From: an uncultured Clostridia bacterium
Lineage (GTDB): Bacteria > Bacillota > Clostridia > RGIG6154
Direction: 5' to 3'
Assembly (NCBI GenBank): GCA_934446135.1
Contig: CAKSDT010000004.1
Location: forward strand, 1 to 37,974
Length of the DNA: 37,974 nucleotides
Positions 6,309 through 15,004 of this stretch are shown piece after piece. The notes beneath the pieces are model-generated. The model was not told where the DNA came from and did no database searches. It saw only the letters and a program-made list of their open reading frames with translations. A program made the position numbers and the translations under genes. Numbering within the stretch: the first letter of the stretch is position 1; the number at the start of each line of letters is the position of its first letter.

Positions 6309-7208
6309 CTACTGTGCAATGGGAAAAGAAATTTTTCCCATATGTTCATATCCTATCAATTTTACATCTTTACATTCTGCTGAATTATCAAACTTAAAAA
6401 AGTCATCAACATCAGGATTAAGCCACAACTTCGGTGCGGGCAAATCTCCTTTTTCATCAAATCTCTTTATTTGTTCTTTAATTCCGTCTATCTGATTTAC
6501 ATAAATATGAGCGTCTTTAATGCTCCAGTCAACTGTTCCGGGTTTTAATCCCGTAACCTGTGCAAGCATTGAAAGCAGAACCGAATACTGAGTTACATTA
6601 AAAGGAAGCCCCAAAGGTACATCGCAGCTTCTCTGATGAACCCAGACATTAAGTTTCCCGTCTGTTACATCCCACTCGCTTGACCAGACACAGGAAGGAA
6701 GCACCGCTGTTTTAAGATAATCATTCTGCCAAAGAGTCATAATCATTCTTCTGTCTTCCGGGTTATGTTTTAATTTATGTATGAGTTCCTGCGTCATCTG
6801 AAACTTATTTACGATATAACCGTATGCCGTACCTATTGTGTGAGCCCATTGCTTGCCGAAATCCTTTTTGATTTTTTCTTTTCTTACTTTTCCGTCTTCG
6901 AAAAACATTTGCTCGGCGTTCCAGAAACCTTCATCATCTATTTCCCATTCATTCCATATATTTACATTTCTTTCCTTAAGCCAGCGTACATCGTTTGACT
7001 GAGCCTGATAAATCCAAAGCATTTCAAGCACAGCCTGTCTTATAAAAAGCTGCTTGGTTGTAAGGATAGGAAACTCATCGCTTAAATCAAAATGAAAGTG
7101 ATGCGAAGGAACTTTCACCGAATTCACCCCGGTACGGTTTTCAACCTCTGTCCCTTCCGAAAGAATTCTTTTACAAAGACCTATATAATCTTTATCCCAC
7201 TTTGACAA
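6309..7208 (-). CDS. thyA: Thymidylate synthase (phage phi3T/Bacillus ThyA type)
   Basis: It methylates dUMP to dTMP with methylene-tetrahydrofolate. The 299-aa protein has the nucleophile C173 in LPSCVW, R193-S-C-D in HQRSCDVPLGLPFN, and N204. The PPCH histidine typical of E. coli-type enzymes is absent. As I recall the phi3T/Bacillus ThyA sequence, it has PCVYETQW here and also shares the QSNDV...IWNEW stretch, so this belongs to that branch. The start is TTG, five nucleotides after AGGTGA; no nearer ATG fits. Promoter TTGAAT-17-TAAAAT lies directly upstream. It is first in the thyA-folA-dacA transcript. Confidence 0.94.
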   Translation of the reverse strand: MSKWDKDYIGLCKRILSEGTEVENRTGVNSVKVPSHHFHFDLSDEFPILTTKQLFIRQAVLEMLWIYQAQSNDVRWLKERNVNIWNEWEIDDEGFWNAEQMFFEDGKVRKEKIKKDFGKQWAHTIGTAYGYIVNKFQMTQELIHKLKHNPEDRRMIMTLWQNDYLKTAVLPSCVWSSEWDVTDGKLNVWVHQRSCDVPLGLPFNVTQYSVLLSMLAQVTGLKPGTVDWSIKDAHIYVNQIDGIKEQIKRFDEKGDLPAPKLWLNPDVDDFFKFDNSAECKDVKLIGYEHMGKISFPIAQ

Positions 7209-7218
7209 TTAAATCACC

Positions 7219-7257
7219 TCGAATAAATTTTATCATAACAGCACTGATAATTCAATA
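7219..7257 (-). promoter_or_regulatory. thyA promoter
   Basis: On the minus strand, TTGAAT and TAAAAT lie 17 nt apart shortly upstream of the thyA RBS. It is a modest match and the only good candidate in the interval to trkH. Confidence 0.55.
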
Positions 7258-7267
7258 TAAAAGCAGA

Positions 7268-7293
7268 CTTTGGCAAAATTTCTTTTGTCAAAG
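7268..7293 (-). terminator. Possible weak terminator after trkH
   Basis: Inverted repeat CTTTGACAAAA / TTTTGCCAAAG with a GAAA loop and one mismatch. It is followed on the minus strand by TCTGCTTTTAT, a poor T run. It may be a leaky terminator between trkH and the thyA promoter. Confidence 0.45.
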
Positions 7294-7307
7294 CCGCAAT
7301 ATAAATT

Positions 7308-8744
7308 TTATTTTTTCCATGCAGATTTTGAAAACAGTGCAAACATCGGGAATATTTCAAGCCTGCCTGCTATCATCGCAAAAGTTAAAACAAGTTTTGA
7401 AACCGGCGAATAAATAGAAAAGTTTGCGGCAGGGCCGACTTTTGAAAGTCCCGGGCCTATATTAGACAGAGTTGCCGCAACCGCCGTAAAGTTAGTCGTA
7501 AAATCAAAATTATCAAGGCTTATTACTAAAAGCGATACTGTAAACACTGCAATATATGCCGCAAAAAAGACATTTATACCTCTTAAAGTTTCGTGTTCAA
7601 TGGCTTTGCCGTTAAGTGTTACTTTTACAGATGTTCCGGGATGGACAAGAATTTTGATTTCCTTTGCTATACTCTTAAAAAATATAATAATTCTTGAAAC
7701 TTTTATTCCTCCGCCCGTACTTCCGGCACAGGCACCAATAAACATTAAACCTACCAATAAGGTTTTTGCAAATGACGGCCACAGGTTAAAATCGCAGGTC
7801 GAATAACCTGTCGTGGTTATTATGGAACCAACCTGAAATGCACTGTCTTTTAAAGCGTCTGCCGCCGAATTATACATACTCTGTATATTAAAGAAAATAA
7901 GAAGAATTGAGCATATTATTATGACAAAATATGTTTTTACCTCTTCCATCTTAATTGCGGACCTGAATTTTCTTATAAGCAACAGATAATAAAAACTAAA
8001 ATCCACGCCGAAAATTATCATAAAAACTGTAATAACATTCTGCACATAAGGCGTATACTCCGCAAGACCCGAATTTCTTATTGCAAATCCGCCTGTGCCG
8101 GCAGTTCCGAAGGACAGGGTCAATGCTTCGAAAACATCAAGTCCGCCAAGCAAAAGAAACACTATTTCCAAAGCGGTGAGCGAAATATATATCTGATAAA
8201 GTATTTTAGCGGTCGTTTTAACTTTGGGAACGAGTTTTCCGACAGACGGACCGGGGCTTTCCGCCCTTATAAGATGAAGATTATTGCTTCCCGAAAGCGG
8301 AAGTATTGCAACAAGAAACACAATAACGCCCATACCGCCTATCCAATGGGTAAAACTCCTCCAGAACAAAAGCGATTTCGGCATAATATCAACATCTGTC
8401 AAAATTGAAGCACCCGTTGTCGTAAATCCCGATGCAGTTTCAAAAAGTGCATCGATAAAATTCGGCACAGTACCCGAAAACACAAACGGAAGTGCACCTA
8501 TAATACTTATAAAAATCCAACTGAGTGCGACTATAACAAGTCCCTCTTTTGCAAATATGCCCTTATTTTTGGGTTGTTTTATAACGAGCGGGCAACCTAT
8601 AATCAGACAGATTAAAATGCACATTCCGAATGTAAGAACATAAGGTTCTCCCAACACCAATGAACAGATAAGCGGCAAAACCATACACGCCGCCTCAATA
8701 TTTAAAGCCCAGCCCAATGTGTAAGAAATTACTTTGTAATTCAT
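7308..8744 (-). CDS. trkH: Trk potassium uptake system membrane subunit TrkH
   Basis: This is the channel-like K+ translocating subunit of the Trk/Ktr superfamily in the cytoplasmic membrane. The 478-aa, highly hydrophobic protein shows the repeated pore segments of the SKT fold. Filter-like sequences include TASGFTTTGAS (about 105-115), GTAGTGGFAIRN (about 215), TTTGYSTCDF (about 315) and AGSTGGGIKV (about 340-350). Length fits TrkH. It starts 28 nt after trkA with RBS AGAAGGA and is co-transcribed with it. TrkA binds its cytoplasmic face and gates it in response to nucleotides. Confidence 0.93.
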   Translation of the reverse strand: MNYKVISYTLGWALNIEAACMVLPLICSLVLGEPYVLTFGMCILICLIIGCPLVIKQPKNKGIFAKEGLVIVALSWIFISIIGALPFVFSGTVPNFIDALFETASGFTTTGASILTDVDIMPKSLLFWRSFTHWIGGMGVIVFLVAILPLSGSNNLHLIRAESPGPSVGKLVPKVKTTAKILYQIYISLTALEIVFLLLGGLDVFEALTLSFGTAGTGGFAIRNSGLAEYTPYVQNVITVFMIIFGVDFSFYYLLLIRKFRSAIKMEEVKTYFVIIICSILLIFFNIQSMYNSAADALKDSAFQVGSIITTTGYSTCDFNLWPSFAKTLLVGLMFIGACAGSTGGGIKVSRIIIFFKSIAKEIKILVHPGTSVKVTLNGKAIEHETLRGINVFFAAYIAVFTVSLLVISLDNFDFTTNFTAVAATLSNIGPGLSKVGPAANFSIYSPVSKLVLTFAMIAGRLEIFPMFALFSKSAWKK

Positions 8745-8772
8745 TTCAGTATCCTTCTTTATATGACAAAAA

Positions 8773-10140
8773 TCAGTTATTCCTCAAAATATCGGAAATA
8801 TCTTTATATCCCTTATTTGTAGTTACTACGATAACAGTATCGCCGACTACTATTGTATCTTTTCCTCTCGGGGTTATAATATTTCCCTTACGGTTTATGC
8901 ACGCAATCAGAATATTATCCTTAAGTTTCAGTTCTTCGATTGTAAAGCCCAAAACAGGTGACTTTTCTTTTATTCTGAATTCAAGTGCTTCTGCTTTTCC
9001 GTCCAAAATAAAGTGCATTGTTTCTATATTGCTGCCGATTGAATTATTTTTTGCTCTTACAAATCTTACGATATATTCGGCAGTAATATCTTTAGGATAT
9101 ATAATAGTATCAAGACCCAGATTGCTTATTACCTCATCGTAAGCAATTCTGTTGATTTTGGTTATCACCTTACATTTTGAAATACTTTTGGCATAGAGAG
9201 AAAGCATAATGTTTTCCTCATCGATATTTGTAAGTGCAACAAAAGAATCAGCGTTTTCAATTCCCTCTTCCTGCAAAATCATATTTTCGGTTCCGTCACC
9301 GTTTATAATTGTTGCTTTGGGAAGTATTGAACAAAGTTCATCACACCTTTGGCTGTTATGTTCTATAATTTTAACATGAACACCCGAAGAAATAAGCCTT
9401 TTGGCAAGATAGACCGCCGTTGTTCCGCCGCCCACTATTATAGTATCTTTTATTTTATTGCTTCCGACGCCCATTTTCTTAATAAAATAAGCGGCATTTT
9501 CGGAAGATGCAACAATGCTTATATAATCCCCTGCTTTTAAGGCAAAATCACCCGTAGGAATAATTGCTTTTTCGCCGCGTTCAACGCCGCATACCAATAT
9601 ATCGCAGCCGAATTTTGAAGATAGTTCTTTTATCTCAGTATTATCGAGCTGAGAGTTATTATCAATTTTAAATTTTAATATTTCAACTCTTCCTTTTGCA
9701 AATGTATCAATTTGAATTGCCGACGGAAATCTTATAATTCTTGCAATTTCGTTTGCCGCAGTAAGTTCGGGGTTAATTATCATAGCAAGTCCAAAATCTT
9801 CTTTAAACAAATGAAGTTCTTTTCCGTATTCCGGTTTTCTGACCCTTGCAATTGTACTTAAATCGTTTCCTTTTTTCTTGGCAATAAAACAAGTGAGAAG
9901 ATTGATTTCATCAGAATTTGTAACCGCTATCAAAAGGTCGGCTTCTTCAACACCTGCCTCCGTCAATGTATCGATACTGGCACCGTTTCCCGAAACTCCA
10001 AGACAATCATATTCATTCACAATGCCCTGTATAACATTTCTTTTGGTGTCAACAACAGTAATGTTGTGTTCCTCTTCACTGCTTAATCTTTCTGCAAGTT
10101 TCTGTCCGACTTTACCAAGTCCAACAATTATTATGTTCAT
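8773..10140 (-). CDS. trkA: Trk potassium uptake regulatory subunit TrkA
   Basis: A peripheral NAD(H)-binding gating subunit for TrkH. The 455-aa protein contains two RCK units. The first Rossmann fold begins MNIIIVGLGKVGQKLAERL and is followed by a TrkA_C lobe (about 130-215). The second Rossmann fold begins at about 225 (IIVGGGTTAVYLAKRL) and the second TrkA_C lobe at about 370-455. This duplicated form is the E. coli TrkA type, not the single-RCK KtrA type. The promoter at 10187-10215 fits consensus, with an mRNA leader of about 40 nt. It is the first gene of a two-gene trkA-trkH operon. Confidence 0.94.
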   Translation of the reverse strand: MNIIIVGLGKVGQKLAERLSSEEEHNITVVDTKRNVIQGIVNEYDCLGVSGNGASIDTLTEAGVEEADLLIAVTNSDEINLLTCFIAKKKGNDLSTIARVRKPEYGKELHLFKEDFGLAMIINPELTAANEIARIIRFPSAIQIDTFAKGRVEILKFKIDNNSQLDNTEIKELSSKFGCDILVCGVERGEKAIIPTGDFALKAGDYISIVASSENAAYFIKKMGVGSNKIKDTIIVGGGTTAVYLAKRLISSGVHVKIIEHNSQRCDELCSILPKATIINGDGTENMILQEEGIENADSFVALTNIDEENIMLSLYAKSISKCKVITKINRIAYDEVISNLGLDTIIYPKDITAEYIVRFVRAKNNSIGSNIETMHFILDGKAEALEFRIKEKSPVLGFTIEELKLKDNILIACINRKGNIITPRGKDTIVVGDTVIVVTTNKGYKDISDILRNN

Positions 10141-10186
10141 TTACACAAGAATCCTTTCTCTTATATATAATCAATACACCCAAATG

Positions 10187-10215
10187 ATTATATCAAACAA
10201 AAATCTTAAAGTCAA
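10187..10215 (-). promoter_or_regulatory. trkA promoter
   Basis: On the minus strand, TTGACT at 10210-10215 and TATAAT at 10187-10192 have a 17-nt spacer. Confidence 0.85.
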
Positions 10216-10227
10216 CAGTATTAGAAA

Positions 10228-11151
10228 TTAAGCAAATATCATCATAAAAGGTATGGTGACCGAACTTAATGCCGTTCCCAAAAGAACCATTTCGGAAGCC
10301 GTTTTCTGACCCTGACCGATAAGTTCCGAAAAATTAAGAACAACGCTTGCAATCGGGCAGCAAAGCATTATATAGACCGATTCACGCATTACGTGGTCGA
10401 CAGGCAGAAGTTTTAAAATCATGAGTGCCGCAAAAGGCAGTAAAATTTGTTTGACTGCCACAGGCATATACTGTTTAACATTAAAAAATACACTCTTAAA
10501 TGTTGTTGTTGCAAGCCTCATACCCAATATGAGCATACATAGAGGCGTCGTCATTCTGCCGAGTGTTGTAACAACGGTGTTTAACTGTCCCGGCAATTTT
10601 ATATTAAATAAAAAAAGCGGAAGTGCAACATAAAACGCAAGCATAACAGGATTAAAAAACACCTTTTTGGGGCTTATGTATTTTTTGTCCTGAGAAATGA
10701 TAAACGAAGCAAAAGTCCAGCCTGAAACATTGAGTGCAACAGACGCCATTGAAGTATATGCAACCGCTTCGGGATTGCCGGGAATCATTGCCTCCAAAAC
10801 AGGAATACCCATAAAAGCATAATTTCCCATACAGCAGGCTATGGCATAAATCCTATACTTAACATTCTCCATTTTATTTCTGAATATAAGATACATAACA
10901 AACATTGAACCGAACTGAATGAAAAACATAAACACAAGTGCGGTAAGCAGTTTGAGTCCGAACTCAACGCTAAAAGGAACAACCGTAAGCGAATAAATTA
11001 CAAGCACCGGCTGGCAGACAAACATTAAAAGTTTGGCAAAATTTGAAATGCCTCCCTCATCAATCATTTTTGATTTTATAAGAAGGTAACCCGGCAATGC
11101 GTAGAGAAGCATTGTAATTACTGTAAAAAATGCAACAAATATATTATTCAT
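10228..11151 (-). CDS. AEC (auxin efflux carrier) family transporter
   Basis: A membrane permease of the AEC family, whose bacterial members move organic acids such as malate and malonate; the substrate here is unknown. The start at 11151 gives 307 aa beginning MNNIFVAFFTVITMLL. It is preceded by a strong CGGAGGGG site and gives the usual family length. A longer frame to 11247 would have to run through the upstream promoter. About ten hydrophobic helices are visible, in the usual two five-helix halves, ending SSVTIPFMMIFA. It has its own promoter between it and the apt terminator, and no partner gene. Confidence 0.85.
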   Translation of the reverse strand: MNNIFVAFFTVITMLLYALPGYLLIKSKMIDEGGISNFAKLLMFVCQPVLVIYSLTVVPFSVEFGLKLLTALVFMFFIQFGSMFVMYLIFRNKMENVKYRIYAIACCMGNYAFMGIPVLEAMIPGNPEAVAYTSMASVALNVSGWTFASFIISQDKKYISPKKVFFNPVMLAFYVALPLFLFNIKLPGQLNTVVTTLGRMTTPLCMLILGMRLATTTFKSVFFNVKQYMPVAVKQILLPFAALMILKLLPVDHVMRESVYIMLCCPIASVVLNFSELIGQGQKTASEMVLLGTALSSVTIPFMMIFA

Positions 11152-11179
11152 AATACCCCTCCGTTTACAATTCCAAACC

Positions 11180-11208
11180 ATTTTATCACAAACACATAAA
11201 ATAATCAA
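11180..11208 (-). promoter_or_regulatory. Promoter of the AEC transporter
   Basis: On the minus strand, TTGATT at 11203-11208 and TAAAAT at 11180-11185 have a 17-nt spacer. It lies immediately downstream of the apt terminator T run. Confidence 0.7.
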
Positions 11209-11211
11209 CAC

Positions 11212-11244
11212 AAAAAAACAACCCGTTAAATCAGCAACGGGTTG
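11212..11244 (-). terminator. Terminator of the serC-serA-apt operon
   Basis: A perfect 9-bp stem, CAACCCGTT (11219-11227) with AACGGGTTG (11236-11244), has an 8-nt loop. On the minus strand it is followed by seven Ts (11212-11218). Confidence 0.92.
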
Positions 11245-11297
11245 CAATATTTAAGTTCTTTTCTAAAATTGTCTTACCGGCAAAATTCACACACCGA

Positions 11298-11822
11298 TTA
11301 TTCGTATACAACAGTGTGAGTAACCGACATAACCTTCCTGCTGCCGAGTTTTTCCCTGCCCCCGAGGTTATCAAACTCGATAAAGCAGACTACACCCGAA
11401 ACAACACCGCCCAAAGTTTCTACAAGTCTTGAAGACGCCTCCAAAGTTCCGCCTGTTGCAAGCAAATCATCAACTATTACGACTTTTTGCCCTTTTTTAA
11501 CTGCATCTTTGTGCATTTCAAGCGTATCCGTGCCATATTCAAGTTCAAATTCGGCAGAAACCGTTTCATAAGGAAGTTTTCCTTTTTTTCTGATAGGAAT
11601 TAAACTTTTACCCAATTTATAAGCAATTGCCGATGCAAACAAAAATCCCCTCGCCTCAAGGCAGGCAATAACATCGCAATCAACAGTTTCAATCAGTTCG
11701 CACATCTTATCAACCGTTTCTTTAAATGCCTCAGGATTTTGAAGAACGCTTGTAATATCATAAAACTGAATGCCTTTTTTGGGAAAATCGGGCACTATTC
11801 TTACCTCTTTTAACAAATCCAT
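11298..11822 (-). CDS. apt: Adenine phosphoribosyltransferase
   Basis: It salvages adenine to AMP with PRPP in the cytoplasm. With the start at 11822 (MDLLKEVRIVPDFPKKGIQFYDIT) it has 174 aa, the normal length. The frame continues upstream to 11909 but that part has no family similarity. The PRPP-binding loop VVIVDDLLATGGT (about 121-133) is intact, and so is the ARGFLFASA stretch that contacts adenine. A GGAG site lies 11 nt upstream of the ATG. It follows serA by 95 nt in the same direction, with no terminator between them, so it is probably the third gene of that transcript. The 95-nt gap contains a perfect GGGTTAACCC palindrome at 11851-11860 of unknown meaning. Confidence 0.94.
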   Translation of the reverse strand: MDLLKEVRIVPDFPKKGIQFYDITSVLQNPEAFKETVDKMCELIETVDCDVIACLEARGFLFASAIAYKLGKSLIPIRKKGKLPYETVSAEFELEYGTDTLEMHKDAVKKGQKVVIVDDLLATGGTLEASSRLVETLGGVVSGVVCFIEFDNLGGREKLGSRKVMSVTHTVVYE

Positions 11823-11917
11823 ATCTTTTTTATCTCCGTTCGTGTAAATTGGGTTAACCCTCATAAAGAGTCGGAAAAAGTCTTGGGAATCGGAAAATCT
11901 GCGTTCCAAACCGCACT

Positions 11918-13078
11918 TTATTTGATTATTCTGACCCTTATAACACCTTCTATCGCCTTAATTGCGGACTCTACATTATCATCTAACTTTTCAACATCTA
12001 TTATTGTATAAGCAAAATCGCCTTTGCTTTTATTTGTAAGGTTTGCGATATTGATTCCGTCATCAGCAAGAATATTTGACATTTTGCTGAGCATTGCCGG
12101 AACATTTTTATGAATTACGCAAATTCTTGCCTCTCCCTCTCTTGCAGCCTGGCAGTTAGGAAGATTTACGGAATTTTTGATATTACCGTTTTCAAGATAA
12201 TCTTTAAGTTCATTTGCAGCCATTACAGCACAGTTATCTTCAGATTCGGGTGTTGAAGCACCGAGATGCGGAATGCAGATAACATTTTCCGTGCCGATTA
12301 AAGCGTCCGACGGAAAATCTGTTACATATTTTGCGGCTTTTCCGCTTGAAAGTGCTTCTTTAAGAGCGTCGTTATCAACAAGACCGCCTCTTGCAAAGTT
12401 TAAAATTCTCACGCCGTCTTTCATAGAATCTAAAGCGTCTTTATTAAGCGTATTCTTAGTTTCGTCGTTAAGCGGAATATGAAGTGTGATATAATCACAT
12501 TCCGAAAAAATTTCATTTATTGTTTTAACATGGATAATCTTTCTTGAAAGCCCCCATGCAGCGTCAACAGAAATATAAGGATCGTAACCCAAAACTTCCA
12601 TACCGAGCGAATGAGCGGCATTTGCGACCATTACGCCTATAGCACCGAGACCGATTACGCCGAGTTTTTTACCCGAAATTTCAGGACCTGCGAAATTGCT
12701 TTTGCCTTTTTCAACGAGTTTTCCTACCGCATCGCCCTCGCCTTTTAAAGTTGAAACCCATTTTTCGCCGCCTATGATATTTCTTGAAGAAAGCAAAAGA
12801 CCTGCGATAACGAGTTCTTTAACTGCATTTGCATTTGCACCGGGAGTGTTGAAAACAACTATGCCTTTTTCGGCACATTCTTCAACCGGAATATTGTTTG
12901 TTCCGGCACCGGCTCTTGCAATTGCCTTTAAGTTTTCGCCGAATTCAAAATCGTGCATAGCGGCACTTCTTACCATTATGCCGTCGGGATTTCCCAAAAC
13001 ATCGGTAACATTATAGTTATCTCCCAGTCTTGAAGTTCCGACTTCGGCGATTTTATTTAAAGTATATATTTCAAACAT
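11918..13078 (-). CDS. serA: D-3-phosphoglycerate dehydrogenase
   Basis: It oxidises 3-phosphoglycerate to phosphohydroxypyruvate, the first step of serine synthesis. Starting at 13078 (MFEIYTLNK) gives 386 aa. The RBS AAAGGAAA lies just upstream inside a longer open frame that begins in the serC-serA gap, so the longer start is unlikely. Visible features are the NAD motif GLGAIGVMVANAA (about 145), catalytic Arg in NFARGG, catalytic His in CIPHLGAST, and a C-terminal ACT domain (about 315-386, ICVIHKNVPAML) that may bind serine for feedback control. It is the short type lacking the extra intervening domain. It follows serC closely. Confidence 0.94.
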   Translation of the reverse strand: MFEIYTLNKIAEVGTSRLGDNYNVTDVLGNPDGIMVRSAAMHDFEFGENLKAIARAGAGTNNIPVEECAEKGIVVFNTPGANANAVKELVIAGLLLSSRNIIGGEKWVSTLKGEGDAVGKLVEKGKSNFAGPEISGKKLGVIGLGAIGVMVANAAHSLGMEVLGYDPYISVDAAWGLSRKIIHVKTINEIFSECDYITLHIPLNDETKNTLNKDALDSMKDGVRILNFARGGLVDNDALKEALSSGKAAKYVTDFPSDALIGTENVICIPHLGASTPESEDNCAVMAANELKDYLENGNIKNSVNLPNCQAAREGEARICVIHKNVPAMLSKMSNILADDGINIANLTNKSKGDFAYTIIDVEKLDDNVESAIKAIEGVIRVRIIK

Positions 13079-13108
13079 AGCAAAATTTCCTTTCATCAAA
13101 CAAAGAAG

Positions 13109-14194
13109 TTATTTATTTTGGGTTTCAAATTCCTTCATAAAGGAAACAAGAGCCTTAACGCCTTCTGTCGGCATAGCATTATAAATACTTGCTCTCATAC
13201 CGCCCACTGTTCTGTGTCCCTTAAGGTTTACAAAACCTTTTTCAGCCGCTTCTTTGATAAATTTAGCATTAAGTTCGTCATCTCCCGTTACAAACGGAAC
13301 ATTCATAAGAGAACGGTCTTCTTTTACGACCGTGCCTTTAAACATTTCCGATTCATCAAGGAAATTATAAAGAATATTGGCTTTTTCAACATTGATTTTT
13401 TCCATCTCGGAAAGTCCGCCGATATCTTCCTTAAGATATTTAAACACAAGACCGCAAACATAAATGCCGTAGCAAGGCGGAGTGTTATAAAGCGAACCGT
13501 TATCCGCATGAATTTTATAATCAAACATTGTAGGAGTGATATCCATTGCATTTCCGATTAAATCTTCTCTTACAATTACGATTGTAACACCGGCAGGACC
13601 GACATTTTTCTGTGCACCGGCATAAATAAGTCCGTATTTTGAAACATCAACCGGTTCTGACAAAATGCAGGATGACATATCGGTTACCAAAGGAACATTT
13701 CCGGTATCCGGAACAGTTTTATACTTTGTACCGTAAATTGTATTGTTTGTTGTTGTATGAACATAATCCGCTTCAGGGTCAAACATATCTTTTGTAAGTT
13801 TGGGTATGTAACTGAAAACTTTATCTTCAGACGAGGCAACTTTTCTTGCTTCGCCGTAAATTGAAGCCTCTTTGAATGCTTTTTTAGACCACTGACCCGT
13901 AATAACATAATCTGCTTTTTTATTTTTCGTCATAAGGTTTAACGGAACCATAGCAAACTGGCTTGACGCACCGCCCTGAAGAAACAACACTTTATAGTTA
14001 TCAGGAATAGACATAAGGCTTCTTAAATCAGCCTCCGCAGTTTTGATGATTTCATCATAAACTTTAGATCGGTGGCTCATCTCCATTACACTCATACCGC
14101 AGCCTTTATAGTCAAGCATTTCCTTTGCTGCAGTTTCGAGAACTTTCTCAGGTAACATTGAAGGCCCTGCCGAAAAGTTGTAAACTCTGCTCAT
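13109..14194 (-). CDS. serC: Phosphoserine aminotransferase
   Basis: A PLP enzyme that converts phosphohydroxypyruvate and glutamate to phosphoserine; it is the second step of serine synthesis and also serves pyridoxal phosphate synthesis in some bacteria. The start at 14194 (MSRVYNFSAGPSMLPEKVL) gives 361 aa, the family norm. The PLP lysine is in YAGAQKNVGPAG (about 190-200), and HRTVGGMRASIYNA is at the C-terminus. RBS AAAGGAAA lies nine nucleotides upstream. It is first in the serC-serA-apt operon, driven by promoter 14251-14279 that diverges from the OLE promoter. Confidence 0.95.
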   Translation of the reverse strand: MSRVYNFSAGPSMLPEKVLETAAKEMLDYKGCGMSVMEMSHRSKVYDEIIKTAEADLRSLMSIPDNYKVLFLQGGASSQFAMVPLNLMTKNKKADYVITGQWSKKAFKEASIYGEARKVASSEDKVFSYIPKLTKDMFDPEADYVHTTTNNTIYGTKYKTVPDTGNVPLVTDMSSCILSEPVDVSKYGLIYAGAQKNVGPAGVTIVIVREDLIGNAMDITPTMFDYKIHADNGSLYNTPPCYGIYVCGLVFKYLKEDIGGLSEMEKINVEKANILYNFLDESEMFKGTVVKEDRSLMNVPFVTGDDELNAKFIKEAAEKGFVNLKGHRTVGGMRASIYNAMPTEGVKALVSFMKEFETQNK

Positions 14195-14250
14195 TACATC
14201 ATTTCCTTTCATAATCAAAAATTAAGCGACAGTTTTAAACTATCCTGCTC

Positions 14251-14279
14251 ATTATACACCCTTTTACCCGATTAGTCAA
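14251..14279 (-). promoter_or_regulatory. serC operon promoter
   Basis: On the minus strand, TTGACT at 14274-14279 and TATAAT at 14251-14256 have a 17-nt spacer. Its -35 is only 22 bp from the -35 of the divergent OLE promoter. Confidence 0.88.
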
Positions 14280-14301
14280 CAAAGAAAAAACAAAAAATGT
14301 A

Positions 14302-14330
14302 TTTACTTTATTAATAGGTTGTGATATAAT
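14302..14330 (+). promoter_or_regulatory. OLE RNA promoter
   Basis: TTTACT at 14302-14307 and TATAAT at 14325-14330 have a 17-nt spacer, giving a start near 14337. The -10 lies inside a 14-nt block, GATATAATTATTGC (14323-14336), that recurs exactly at the 3' end of the RNA. Confidence 0.8.
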
Positions 14331-14336
14331 TATTGC

Positions 14337-14996
14337 GTATAGGTGTAAGGGTTAAACCTCGTGCCTATTGTGGTGCAGTATTCTAGTCAGACGGCTGTAT
14401 TCCCAGGACGGGCCTAAAAATCCGTTAAAGGGCATATCGATGAAGTTTCTGGTGTTGGCTTTTTACGCCCAGTTTAGGGTTGATGCTGGAAGTTAAGGTT
14501 TAAGGGCGGATTGCAATGGCATGCAATTTTAACCCTTTTACCGTGGAGACCTCTGCTTGTGCCTTGGCTGCATAGTGACGGCTGTAAAGCTGCTTTCGGT
14601 TTGAGGTACGACAAAGGATTAAACCTGCTTTGCGGTAAAGCGATTTGCTGTGGGCAGAGTAGCCTGCCTTGAGTGGCTGCGGTGAATCAGGGATCAGACT
14701 TTTTAAAAAAGCGTACGGTTTTTAAAAGTTATTGCTCTGTGAAACCCCACCTGCAAAAGAGGCTAAGAATGCAGTTGACTGTCAAGGAAATCTTCTAGAC
14801 TGTTGGCGGGGAAATTGATTTTTCTCCGTGTTATCAGGTATGCACGGGATTACAGTGCGGACTAAGTGGCAATCGGGTACTTTTTTAAAAGGGCTTTCGT
14901 TAAAGGGAAACCGCCTGAACCGGCGACGGCAGGTATGAAATGCCGGGAAAACCAACCCGACCTAAGCCGTAAATTTTACCGTGCATACTGCCACAC
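14337..14996 (+). ncRNA. ole: OLE (Ornate, Large, Extremophilic) RNA
   Basis: About 660 nt without any plausible protein frame, preceded by its own promoter and ending just before oapA. OLE RNAs are about 600 nt and lie next to oapA in the dxs/recN region of many Firmicutes; both conditions hold here. Visible structure: the ends pair (GTGG 14370-14373 and CAGTAT 14376-14381 with ATACTG/CCAC 14985-14994). ATTGCA/TGCAAT hairpin lies at 14510-14527, a long AU-rich hairpin ACTTTT...AAAAGT at 14697-14730, and CGGCA/TGCCG near 14926-14944. Known OLE RNA forms a membrane ribonucleoprotein with OapA, OapB and OapC and affects responses to alcohol, cold and Mg2+ stress. The identification rests on context, size and structure; no covariance search was possible. 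Confidence 0.88.
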
Positions 14997-15004
14997 GATA
15001 TAAT
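14975..15004 (+). promoter_or_regulatory. Possible second promoter, for oapA
   Basis: TTTACC at 14975-14980 and TATAAT at 14999-15004 have an 18-nt spacer. The block GATATAATTATTGC at 14997-15010 is identical to that of the OLE promoter. Transcription would begin near 15011, just before the oapA ribosome binding site AAGGTGG (15013-15019). It overlaps the pairing 3' end of OLE, so conservation for RNA structure is an alternative explanation. Confidence 0.45.
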
